Origin: Citrobacter freundii
GTDB taxonomy: Bacteria; Pseudomonadota; Gammaproteobacteria; Enterobacterales; Enterobacteriaceae
DNA length: 64,000 nt
Assembly: GCF_011077955.1 (NCBI RefSeq)
Contig: NZ_JAALBX010000003.1
Location: 186,001-250,000 of the forward strand
Reading direction: 5' to 3'
Shown: positions 40,803 to 48,567 of the stretch, one piece after another
Layout: each line of letters starts with the position of its first letter
Position numbering within the stretch: the first letter of the stretch is position 1
Notes under the pieces: generated by a model
Databases searched by the model: none
What the model saw: only the letters and a program-made list of their open reading frames with translations
What the model was told of the DNA's origin: nothing
Program-made: the position numbers and the translations under genes

Positions 40803-41717
40803 TTACTTCGTTTTCTTGGCTGGCGCTTTGCCAGATACCGTTTCATTCTCGATAGGCGGAACCGAACCGATATCGGTGCCGGTTACCGGGTTAACCGATG
40901 GGTCAGACGCGGTGCGCGCTATCATGCTGTCAAGATTCGCTTGCTGCGAAGGAGGCAACTGTACGCTCGCCATACCGTCGCCGCCATCCACCGCAGGCTG
41001 CGGATCGGCTACATAGGTAAAGTTCTCATCCGAGTTCCAGCTACCGCGAACGTCGCCGCCTTCGGACATATTAAAGTAGACGTTGGAATACTGTTCGATC
41101 GGCGGTAATTTCCCGGCCGGGAAGTTATTGCGAATCGAATACAGCGCTTTCTCAAACGAGATTTGGTGAGCCACTTCGCGGGTCATCAAGAAACCCAACG
41201 CGTCTTTCACGCCCACATCGTCCGTCATATTGATAAGACGCTCATAGATAATTTTGGCACGGGCTTCGGCCGCAATGTTTGAGCGTAAATCGGCGGTCAC
41301 TTCACCGATGGTATCAATATAGGCCGCCGTCCACGGTACCCCCGCGGAGTTCACCAGCGCCGGGCCACCGCCATACAGTAATGAGGTCAGATGGCTGTCG
41401 TTGCCGTTACCCGTGATGGTGCGATAGAGGTCGCCCTCTTTCTCTGTGCCTTCCGCCAGATCGCCTTTAGCGCCTTTATTCAGCATCCCTACCAGCGAGC
41501 CAATGATTTCGAGGTGGCTCAGCTCTTCAGTGGCGATATCCATCAGCATATCTTTACGGCCCGGATCGTCATCGCCAAGCCCTTGGGTAAAGTAACGGCA
41601 TGCTGCCGCCAGTTCCCCTTGCGGGCCGCCGAATTGTTCAAGCAACAGGTTGGCAAGGCCAGGGTTTGGCTCGGATACGCGCACGGTGTACTGCAATTTT
41701 TTTACGTGTCTGAACAT
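40803..41717 (-). CDS. katN: Manganese (non-heme) catalase, KatN type
   Basis: Dinuclear manganese catalase of 304 residues that disproportionates hydrogen peroxide. Ligand positions of the ferritin-like four-helix core can be read as Glu35, Glu65/His68 (EELSH), Glu151 and His184 (REVAHQ). The first 20 residues (FRHVKKLQYTVRV) are the family start. Salmonella KatN is RpoS-dependent and follows yciGFE; here a yciE homologue lies 70 bp upstream on the same strand. E. coli K-12 lacks katN. The C-terminal tail is lysine-rich. Confidence 0.93.
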   Translation of the reverse strand: MFRHVKKLQYTVRVSEPNPGLANLLLEQFGGPQGELAAACRYFTQGLGDDDPGRKDMLMDIATEELSHLEIIGSLVGMLNKGAKGDLAEGTEKEGDLYRTITGNGNDSHLTSLLYGGGPALVNSAGVPWTAAYIDTIGEVTADLRSNIAAEARAKIIYERLINMTDDVGVKDALGFLMTREVAHQISFEKALYSIRNNFPAGKLPPIEQYSNVYFNMSEGGDVRGSWNSDENFTYVADPQPAVDGGDGMASVQLPPSQQANLDSMIARTASDPSVNPVTGTDIGSVPPIENETVSGKAPAKKTK

Positions 41718-41743
41718 AGCTCACTCCACAAAATTAAAGGCAT

Positions 41744-41768
41744 GGAAAAGCCCGTCTCAAGGACGGGC
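41744..41768 (-). terminator. Attenuator-like terminator between yciE and katN
   Basis: On the minus strand GCCCGTC-CTTGA-GACGGGC is followed by TTTTCC. It is placed 20 bp after the yciE stop and 27 bp before the katN start, so it should lower katN expression relative to yciE or separate the units. Confidence 0.7.
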
Positions 41769-41787
41769 AGGATGCGACCTGGTGGGA

Positions 41788-42300
41788 TTATTTTTTCGCT
41801 TCTACGCCTGGTGCGGCGTCACGGACCAGGAACTGCTCGGTAACATCAGGTAAGTGGTTAAGCGCCCATTCGGCCATGGCGATTTCTTGTTCACGGATTT
41901 GTTCAAAAATACGCGCGCCTTCATGGTCGCCGACCAGTTCTGCGGCTGCGATAAGCGAGGTGTAGCAGCCAATTTCGAAGTTTTCGAAAGTAAAGCTGCT
42001 GATAGCGCCTTTAACGACTTCGTCGTCGGCGAACATGCCGCCCAGCGCCTGGCCGGTCGCGGCCATTTTGCCCATCACATCTTTGAATGTAGAGTTGGAC
42101 GTATTGTGACGATCGATAACTGACTGGATAAGGGTTTGCTGTTGGCGAGTTTCGTCAATGTGCTGCACAATACGGGCCTTCAGATCGGGGTAATGTTCCA
42201 GGCGCCCGGCCATTTTTTCAAGCATGGATTCAGCCTGTTTCTCCATCGCATGTGCATCTCTTACCCAGCTCAGATAGTTTTCTTCGTAAGTCGTTGCCAT
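41788..42300 (-). CDS. yciE: YciE-like DUF892 ferritin-like protein
   Basis: Ferritin-like four-helix protein of 170 residues (DUF892), close to E. coli YciE (DAHAMEKQAESMLEKMA; FENFEIGCYTSL; GVEAKK at the end). Such proteins are induced by osmotic and general stress; iron or oxygen chemistry is presumed from the fold. GAGGAA five bases before the ATG at 42300 decides the start. It precedes katN on the same strand, as in the Salmonella yciGFE-katN group, but yciG and yciF are not found next to it here. Confidence 0.9.
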   Translation of the reverse strand: MATTYEENYLSWVRDAHAMEKQAESMLEKMAGRLEHYPDLKARIVQHIDETRQQQTLIQSVIDRHNTSNSTFKDVMGKMAATGQALGGMFADDEVVKGAISSFTFENFEIGCYTSLIAAAELVGDHEGARIFEQIREQEIAMAEWALNHLPDVTEQFLVRDAAPGVEAKK

Positions 42301-43073
42301 GATTATTCCTCTTAGATTAAACACGTTATCGAAAATCTACCGGCTCGCTTTCGACACCACGTAGCCAGTCGAAAATAACAGTCGGTTTACTCTCCGTTTG
42401 GTTCAAACATTGCAGAACAAACCACGGATTAATATCATCTCTTCGATTTCACGGTTTTTTTCTCAGACCGCAACCCATCGTTTTTAAATAAAAATAATGA
42501 GTGATTTTTTGCGCCAGATTTTTATCTCCAGCCTGCATAATGATAGACGCCAGAACGTGACTTATCCGGCAAAGAGGGGTTTTTGTAGTGTTTCAGGACT
42601 ATTCTTAACGTCTGGGGAATATATATTGCTTCTGGTGATTTAGCCTCGCTTTAGGCGTTTGTCAGTAGTGATATTTTATATATCGGGGGAGCGAATCCGG
42701 CGTAAACGAAGCGGCAAATAAAGCGTAATCGTTATTGTAAATATTTCTTGTTTTCTGTCAGTGTCGCAAAATATAGCGTCATCAAGGAAAACCGAACGGG
42801 TCTTTATTTATCACGCTGTATGTCATTAATAAACTATACGAAATTTGTACTGTTTTATATTTTTTATTTTCTAATAATACCGTAAAGAAACGGCCTGTCT
42901 TTACGGCAAAAGAAACCGCGCTACATTATCCAAGTAGCGGTAATATATAGGATATATTTTTAAGTACTGTGAAATAAAAAGGTAAAACTGACGCCTTTAA
43001 CCGCGCTTGTTTCAGGAAAGTTTGCTAAAAATCGGCGATACTACAGACTTTAGAAAACCGACGAGACGACCTG
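42301..43073. other. AT-rich gene-free region between yciE and the MASE1 gene
   Basis: About 770 bp, markedly AT-rich from 42470 to 42980, with no supported gene. It contains the two divergent promoters. An inverted repeat CCGTAAAGA/TCTTTACGG (42880-42888, 42898-42906) has a 9-base loop and no T run on either side. Such base composition commonly attracts H-NS, which is inference. Confidence 0.5.
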
Positions 43074-44351
43074 ATGAAAGGCAAACTCTCACCGTTTATG
43101 TATCAAAGCGTTTCTTTTGCCATATGGATGCTGATTTATTATCTGTCCGGTCTGGTCTCTTTACAATTCGACGATCCGAGCCTTGATTTTTCTATCGTCT
43201 GGTTCCCGGCGGGTGTCGCGACCGCCGCGTTTCTGTGCGCGCCATGGCGGCAGTGGCCGGCGTTTCTGCTGGGCTTCGTGGTTGTTAACCTTTTTCTCAG
43301 TACTAACCCTGCGGAAAGTTTCTTATTAAACCTGTTGTTTGCTGTGTTATCTATGCCGTCAACGATGGCTATAGCCTGGATAGTCCGGCGTTTTTCCCGT
43401 GAGGGTGACGACTTACATCAGATTATGATGTGGCTTGTCGCAACGGTGTTGGTAAGCGTAGTGGATGCGTTGGTATTGTCCTCCGGTCTGCGGTTCTTCA
43501 GAAATGAAGCGTTTTCCAGTACGTTCTGGCCGGGATTAATTGCTGATGTCACCGGTATTTTATTTGCTACCACCGTGATTATGGGCTTCCTGAATAATCA
43601 TCTGCGCACCGAAATTATGCATCGCAACGTGATGATTGCCGGGTGTTTCGTGTGGGTTTTACTGGTCCTGATTACGGCATGGATATTTAGCGACTCGGTA
43701 AAATATATTACCGACGCGTTTTATTTGCATCGTTATGACATTCTGCGTTTCGCGGCGGCCTGTATTCCCATTATGCTGACCGTGGCACTCGCCATAATAT
43801 GGGGCAATCGCGGCGGTTCTTTTGCACTATTAACCCTGGGCGCGATTGTTATCTGGTTTTCAATGCAAAAAATGGGGCCTTTCTTTATCAAAGGATTGAA
43901 GACAGGCGAGCCGCTGCTTATTGCCCAGTGTTACTTAACCGCTACCGCATTATTGATGGTATTTATCCGGGTATTAACCCGTGGCGCGCAGCGTCTGGAT
44001 AACCGCACCGGCGTGCAAAGCGCGCGTGATGCAATTTATCAATTAAACCTTACGACCGGCGAGCTTTATTGGGATCACACGCTGGATGTGCTTGACGATA
44101 TCACTATTGGCGAGTTGACCGACAAAGACAAAATGCTCGCGCGCATTCACCCTGACGATCGCGAGAAATTCCAGCGGCAGTGGAATGATATCGGTCATGT
44201 TCATCAACTACCGACGATTTCTTTTCGGTTTAAAGATAACCATGGCCGCTGGGTAACCATTACCGATAGCGGCAACGTGCTGATTAATAACCAGTCACAA
44301 CCGGTCATTGTGGGTAACTGGCGGATTAGCGGTACCACGACATTTGGTTAA
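43074..44351 (+). CDS. MASE1-PAS membrane sensor without output domain
   Basis: Inner-membrane protein of 425 residues. Residues about 10-305 form a MASE1-type sensor with eight or more membrane segments (FSIVWFPAGVATAAFLC is the typical MASE1 core). A short linker leads to a PAS-like domain (about 315-420: YQLNLTTGELYWDHTLDVLDD, ARIHPDDREKFQRQW, SFRFKDNHGRWVTI). MASE1-PAS proteins such as E. coli DgcE continue into GGDEF or other output domains; here the protein ends after PAS with no trace of one in the 23 bases before the next gene. It may signal to a partner protein. The next gene is in the same operon. Confidence 0.8.
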   Translation: MKGKLSPFMYQSVSFAIWMLIYYLSGLVSLQFDDPSLDFSIVWFPAGVATAAFLCAPWRQWPAFLLGFVVVNLFLSTNPAESFLLNLLFAVLSMPSTMAIAWIVRRFSREGDDLHQIMMWLVATVLVSVVDALVLSSGLRFFRNEAFSSTFWPGLIADVTGILFATTVIMGFLNNHLRTEIMHRNVMIAGCFVWVLLVLITAWIFSDSVKYITDAFYLHRYDILRFAAACIPIMLTVALAIIWGNRGGSFALLTLGAIVIWFSMQKMGPFFIKGLKTGEPLLIAQCYLTATALLMVFIRVLTRGAQRLDNRTGVQSARDAIYQLNLTTGELYWDHTLDVLDDITIGELTDKDKMLARIHPDDREKFQRQWNDIGHVHQLPTISFRFKDNHGRWVTITDSGNVLINNQSQPVIVGNWRISGTTTFG

Positions 44352-44374
44352 GCGCACAGAGGCGGAGAGTTGTT

Positions 44375-45709
44375 ATGTTACAAATCGCATTATTGCTTTT
44401 CGGTGCAGAGTTTGTGCGCGATAAGGCCAAATATTTATGGATAAGCGGCTTGTTGTGGGGCATCGCGGGAGTGCTGATTTTCGTAGATGGTTTTGACGGG
44501 CAAACCTATTTCCCGTTAAAAACGTTTGGCGTGGTACTGCTCGTGGAAAGCCTGATTACGTTGAGCGTGGCGGCAAGCGGTATTGGCGCGCAAAAAGCGG
44601 TGCTCTATTTTAAAGGCGGCGTCTTCTTCTTCGTTTCCATCATTATGCTGGTGGATGCCCGCTACAGTAATTTGCTGCTGTCGGTGGTGTTCGGGTTCTC
44701 CTACTTTGTTGTTGGCCTGTTTGTCATCGCCTCCGCCTTAGTCGTGCGTTTCCCGCGTTGGCGCACCTCGTTGATTATGGGCTGTCTGCAAATCGCCTTT
44801 GCCGGTTTTCTGATTACCCATTCCAGCGCCACGGTCTCGTTCTTTCTTGGTGTATTAATGATGGCGGGCAGTATCAATACGCTGCGCGTAGCGATGCGCG
44901 CAAGGCAGCTGAAAAATGCCACCTCGGTATTTCAGTTAATGGTGCCGCGTGAATTCGCTAAAGGGTTTACGACCAAAGTAAAAGGCAGCCCGGCACAGGA
45001 CGCCGTGGCGCAGACCCCGACGCCGGCGGCCCCGCTGGAATTCCCGTCACCGTTGACGGTGCATATCTGGACGCCGGAAGGGTCCGCTAATGAGCCAGCG
45101 GTGCCGCGCCCGGTTATCAACCGCTATATCGCTGCGGTAGACGCCCATGGCGTTATCTCAACTGGCCATGCGGCGCTTGAAGCCTCGCCGCATGTCTACG
45201 TGAGCCTTTACCCTGCCGAGGATATTGACCGCTCGCCGTCGGAGTTTTTCCGCTTACTGAAAGCCACCCACGAAAATGATATCGCCGGGAAATACCAGCC
45301 CGATTATCCGACGGAGTCCGGTAACTGGTGCCATTCCGATATGAAGATCCACTTCCACCGCTTTAATGGCGAGGCGTTGCACCGCTTCTGGGTGAATTAC
45401 CGCAAGGACGAAATTTATAACCTGACCTATCGCAACTGCTCCAGTAGCGTGGCGTACTCTCTGGAAGCCGCGCTGGACGGGGTGTTAGCCAACCGGCGCG
45501 GCAACTGGATAAGCACGCTGAAAGTGATGTTTATGCCAGAGTTATGGATTGCGTCGCAGGTGCGTAAAAGGGCGCTGACAATGGCCTGGACGCCAGGCCT
45601 TGTGATGGATTATGCCAGAGCGCTGCGCGCCGTTGTCCACCCGGTTCCACAGCCCTGGTATAAGCGTATGCCGTGGAAGTGGCGCTCTACTACGCAAGAT
45701 CAGGCGTAA
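44375..45709 (+). CDS. HdeD-like membrane protein fused to a permuted papain-like domain
   Basis: Protein of 444 residues. The N-terminal part (about 20-175) has six closely spaced membrane segments in the manner of HdeD/DUF308. After a proline/alanine-rich linker (205-225), the C-terminal domain has a His in STGHAAL (His265) and a Cys in YRNCSSSVAYSLE (Cys355). That His-then-Cys order is the mark of circularly permuted NlpC/P60 and DUF4105-like cysteine hydrolases. Which side of the membrane it faces and its substrate are unknown. It follows the MASE1-PAS gene by 23 bp; its stop abuts the convergent MipA-like stop with no base between. Confidence 0.72.
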   Translation: MLQIALLLFGAEFVRDKAKYLWISGLLWGIAGVLIFVDGFDGQTYFPLKTFGVVLLVESLITLSVAASGIGAQKAVLYFKGGVFFFVSIIMLVDARYSNLLLSVVFGFSYFVVGLFVIASALVVRFPRWRTSLIMGCLQIAFAGFLITHSSATVSFFLGVLMMAGSINTLRVAMRARQLKNATSVFQLMVPREFAKGFTTKVKGSPAQDAVAQTPTPAAPLEFPSPLTVHIWTPEGSANEPAVPRPVINRYIAAVDAHGVISTGHAALEASPHVYVSLYPAEDIDRSPSEFFRLLKATHENDIAGKYQPDYPTESGNWCHSDMKIHFHRFNGEALHRFWVNYRKDEIYNLTYRNCSSSVAYSLEAALDGVLANRRGNWISTLKVMFMPELWIASQVRKRALTMAWTPGLVMDYARALRAVVHPVPQPWYKRMPWKWRSTTQDQA

Positions 45710-46450
45710 TCAGAACGACCACACCAGGCCGGACTGAATATCGGTGAGGACCGTGTCGTCCACCATTGGGCTGTGGCGTATGGTTGATGGCAGGAAGGTG
45801 ATGCGCGGTTGCAGATAAAAATGCACATCGCGCGTGACTTCCCAGTCTGCTGCGACGGCAAGCCAGGGCGCAACGGCGCTGTGAGGCGAAAAGCTGTCTA
45901 ACCCGGAACGCATAGATTCCCGCTCGCTGACGCCGTAGTAATAGCGCGCCAGCTTTTCGCTATACCAGTCCACACCCGCCTGGGGATAAAAAGTCACCGG
46001 TTTAACGACGATTTGTCCGGCCCAGGCAAGCGTAGCCATCACGCCATTGCTGGTATTAAGGGTGTCGCCGGAAATTTCCCCGCGAAAAGCGCCGATGTCG
46101 GTGATGCGTTGGTAACTTAACCCGGCCATTAAGGTGCTGTGACGGGTATCCAGTTGACGCATCGCCCACTGGCGCGCGTTATCGGGGTCGTACTCCACAT
46201 CCAGATACCAGACGCGCGCTTTAAACTCATTCTTGTCATCGTTAACGAAATAGACGCCCGCTTCAGTGCCATCAAGGTAGACAATCTTATTGTCATAACC
46301 GAGATAGGGGATGGCGGAGTAATCCGTTTTATAGCTTTTATAAGGCGTAAACTGCGCTTCGCCTTCAACGCCGATACCGATATCCGCCGCCAGCGCCGTG
46401 CTTATCGGGAGTAAAAGCGCCATTCCGGCGGCGGGAATTTTTATCATCAT
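45710..46450 (-). CDS. MipA/OmpV-family outer-membrane protein
   Basis: From the ATG at 46450 it has 246 residues. The signal peptide is about residues 1-23 (ending STALA before ADIGIG), followed by a beta-barrel of MipA/OmpV type (YYGVSERES, GLVWSF end with terminal Phe). MipA proteins were described as scaffolds for murein synthases and hydrolases, OmpV as a porin or adhesin; the role here is open. The frame continues upstream of the signal peptide without support. It lies 17 bp after the DUF4105 gene, so they form an operon. Confidence 0.82.
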   Translation of the reverse strand: MMIKIPAAGMALLLPISTALAADIGIGVEGEAQFTPYKSYKTDYSAIPYLGYDNKIVYLDGTEAGVYFVNDDKNEFKARVWYLDVEYDPDNARQWAMRQLDTRHSTLMAGLSYQRITDIGAFRGEISGDTLNTSNGVMATLAWAGQIVVKPVTFYPQAGVDWYSEKLARYYYGVSERESMRSGLDSFSPHSAVAPWLAVAADWEVTRDVHFYLQPRITFLPSTIRHSPMVDDTVLTDIQSGLVWSF

Positions 46451-46467
46451 GCTTGCTGCCTTTATGA

Positions 46468-47232
46468 TTATGGTTTGGGGTGACCTGGGCGGATTAATTG
46501 TGAGTAATCCTCGGTCAGCGATTCCAGAACCAGAGCGACTTTGCTGTTCGCACGCAGTTCTTCGATGGTCAATGATTTGTCGAGCAAGCCCAGATCGTAG
46601 CAATACTGATCGACGTGGCCGCTAAACAGCACCATCCAGTTATATTTAAAATCCGGTGCCGCCTTACGGCTGTGACGCAAGATATTGGTGGTACAGTTGT
46701 TATTGATCGTGTGATAAAACTCATCATTATTTTTCAGGCTGTTAATCCGCAGGGCGTAATCCAAAAAAACCTGTTTACACACCTCTTTGGTGACATTAAC
46801 CCGATAGATATACACATCTTCTTTACGGACATTCGCGCGTATACCGATTAAGTCCCGCTCATCCGCCACCACGTAAATCAATTCATAGGTATTAAAAAAA
46901 CCTTTCCATGTGGAGTATTTCTGAGACGCCTGACGACGGGTTTCAATAGAAATAGCGACATATTCACCGCTCCCAAAGCCAAATGAGAGAAATACATGGG
47001 CAATATGACGGCTTGACCAGTAGGAGATAACTAAATCGACACTTGATATATCATCCAGGTTAAGAGTTTTGTCTTGCCAGTCAAAACAGAGCGTATTGTC
47101 AATCATTGCGGCGTTGCGAAAATTTTTTATCGTAAAGCGATTATCAGTGCCGAACAGGATTTCGGGTTTCTCTTCATAACCATGAAGCCAGTGGATCTTA
47201 TTGTTATCCCTGTAGAATAACTTTTTTAACAC
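46468..47232 (-). CDS. DUF4105 (permuted cysteine hydrolase-like) protein
   Basis: Protein of 254 residues with the DUF4105 pattern: HIAHVFLSFGFGSGEYVAISIETRR (His79; positions 76-100), a WKGFFNTYELIYVVADERDLIGIRANVR region, and FYHTINNNCTTNILRH with Cys180. His79 and Cys180 would form the active pair of a circularly permuted papain-like fold. Unlike many DUF4105 proteins it has no signal peptide or membrane segment in front. Position 17 bp before the MipA-like gene and opposite the HdeD-like gene with a similar His/Cys domain suggests linked roles at the cell wall, which is inference. Confidence 0.8.
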   Translation of the reverse strand: MLKKLFYRDNNKIHWLHGYEEKPEILFGTDNRFTIKNFRNAAMIDNTLCFDWQDKTLNLDDISSVDLVISYWSSRHIAHVFLSFGFGSGEYVAISIETRRQASQKYSTWKGFFNTYELIYVVADERDLIGIRANVRKEDVYIYRVNVTKEVCKQVFLDYALRINSLKNNDEFYHTINNNCTTNILRHSRKAAPDFKYNWMVLFSGHVDQYCYDLGLLDKSLTIEELRANSKVALVLESLTEDYSQLIRPGHPKP

Positions 47233-47445
47233 GCCGCGCTCCTTTCATCTATGCCGGGATGTATTTGTTATCGTTGTCATATTTTCAGGCACCTGAAAGA
47301 AGCGTAGCCAAAAAAAACAATTTATCACCACCGTTATTTTACCGATTTCGTGATGAATATTGATACTTCGTTGATAAAGCCTGGCGTAAGCTTTAGTCAT
47401 ACAGTAACCCGTGCGTTTCGACAACGCCTTCACTGCGTGGTGATC

Positions 47446-47694
47446 ATGATGAATCAAAATAATCGTCAACAAAACCGTAAAATTAACGTGTTCGCCCAAC
47501 CTAAAGTGATGGCGGTGATGGCTTGCATTTATTTTATTATCATTCTCGGATGTGATTATCTCTCTGAAATGATAACCAAAAATACCGGACACGTCGTGAA
47601 TTCCCATATTGTCACGCCGTTTATTATCGCACTGGTTTCTGGCCTTGCCTGGAAAGTGCTTGCCGAGAAAAAGCCTAATAACGGGAAGGAGTAG
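47446..47694 (+). CDS. Small two-segment membrane protein
   Basis: Predicted protein of 82 residues. A basic, glutamine/asparagine-rich N-terminus is followed by membrane segments at about 23-38 and 58-75 and a lysine-rich tail (AEKKPNNGKE). I recognise no family. The ATG at 47446 is chosen because GTGGTGAT lies just upstream; the open frame reaches back to 47350. A strong terminator 48 bp after the stop supports real transcription. Confidence 0.55.
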   Translation: MMNQNNRQQNRKINVFAQPKVMAVMACIYFIIILGCDYLSEMITKNTGHVVNSHIVTPFIIALVSGLAWKVLAEKKPNNGKE

Positions 47695-47742
47695 GATGAT
47701 GATCTATCTGTAAGCGTCACTCAGCACTCCCATCGAGTTTAT

Positions 47743-47777
47743 AAAGCCCGCCGTAAGTGAAATACGGCGGGCTTTTT
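47743..47777 (+). terminator. Strong terminator after the small membrane protein gene
   Basis: AAAGCCCGCCGTA (47743-47755) and TACGGCGGGCTTT (47763-47775) form a perfect 13-bp stem ending in TTTTT. Confidence 0.9.
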
Positions 47778-47901
47778 ATTAGAAAGGCATTTATAAAATA
47801 TTATATATTTCACACCGCTTGCGCTTTTTGGCAAAGTAAACACAGACTGCTACGCTTTTAAGGCCTCACCTCTGACTTCCTGTCTTTATAAGGCCTCCAC
47901 A

Positions 47902-48567
47902 ATGCGAAAAATAACCTCGTCGTTAATCATGCTTTTGGGTCTTTGTTCTTTTAGCAGCTTTGGACAATTAATTGAAATGAAAGCACAACGGCTTACGCCG
48001 CTTGATGTTTCCACAATTAAAATTGTTTATAGCGCGTCGGTGACGAATACCAGCGTTGCCGATTTAATGAAGGCGCTGGATGGTATAACCATGAATTACC
48101 CCAATGCCAAAGCGGTCAGTCTCTATATCAATAGCCCTGGCGGTGATATGGATGCCGGTTACGCTGCGTATTCGGCCGTCAAAAATTTTTCCCTGCCCCT
48201 GGAAACCGTGAATCTTTCGCAGGTTGCCTCTGCCGCTACGTTGATGTACTGCGCGTCGCAAAATCGTCGCAGTATGCCGGATGCCATTTTCCTGCTCCAT
48301 CCCGCCGCATTGACGATGCATAATGTCTCTGGCGAATTAAAGCCGAATGATATTAAAACCTTAAGCCAGTCACTTTCTATTGGAAATAATCTTTTCACGG
48401 CTATTTATAAAGACTGCACGAAATATGACAGCGAAGCGCTGGAGAGTATTCTTTCCAGTGAATCGAACCGCAAGTTGCTGTATTACCATGAAGCCCAGAC
48501 GCAAGGGCTGATTACCCAGACCAACACGGAAATAAAACCGGTGGATGTGGCGTACTACATTAATTAG
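47902..48567 (+). CDS. Secreted ClpP/crotonase-fold serine protease-like protein
   Basis: Protein of 221 residues with an N-terminal signal peptide (about 1-21) followed by a ClpP-like fold. The oxyanion segment is YINSPGGDMDAGYAAY (75-90), the nucleophile Ser110 in QVASAATLMYCA and the His133 in FLLHPAA. Aligned without gaps to the end of E. coli ClpP (LEQIERDTERD), the catalytic Asp falls on Ser186, with Glu187 next to it. No AAA+ partner is nearby, and export puts it outside the reach of cytosolic ATPases. The last eight bases overlap the convergent P1 peptidase gene. Confidence 0.8.
   Translation: MRKITSSLIMLLGLCSFSSFGQLIEMKAQRLTPLDVSTIKIVYSASVTNTSVADLMKALDGITMNYPNAKAVSLYINSPGGDMDAGYAAYSAVKNFSLPLETVNLSQVASAATLMYCASQNRRSMPDAIFLLHPAALTMHNVSGELKPNDIKTLSQSLSIGNNLFTAIYKDCTKYDSEALESILSSESNRKLLYYHEAQTQGLITQTNTEIKPVDVAYYIN

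Noticed and set aside
38474-42300. Reading the yjiM-yjiL, katN and yciE genes as one mobile island
   Set aside because: No integrase, direct repeats, tRNA or IS remnants flank the block, and base composition of the coding parts looks like that of the neighbours.
47850-47901. TAAGGCCTC occurring twice before the ClpP-like gene, as a possible operator pair
   Set aside because: Two short copies about 30 bp apart with a palindromic AGGCCT core are weak evidence; the second copy overlaps the ribosome site.
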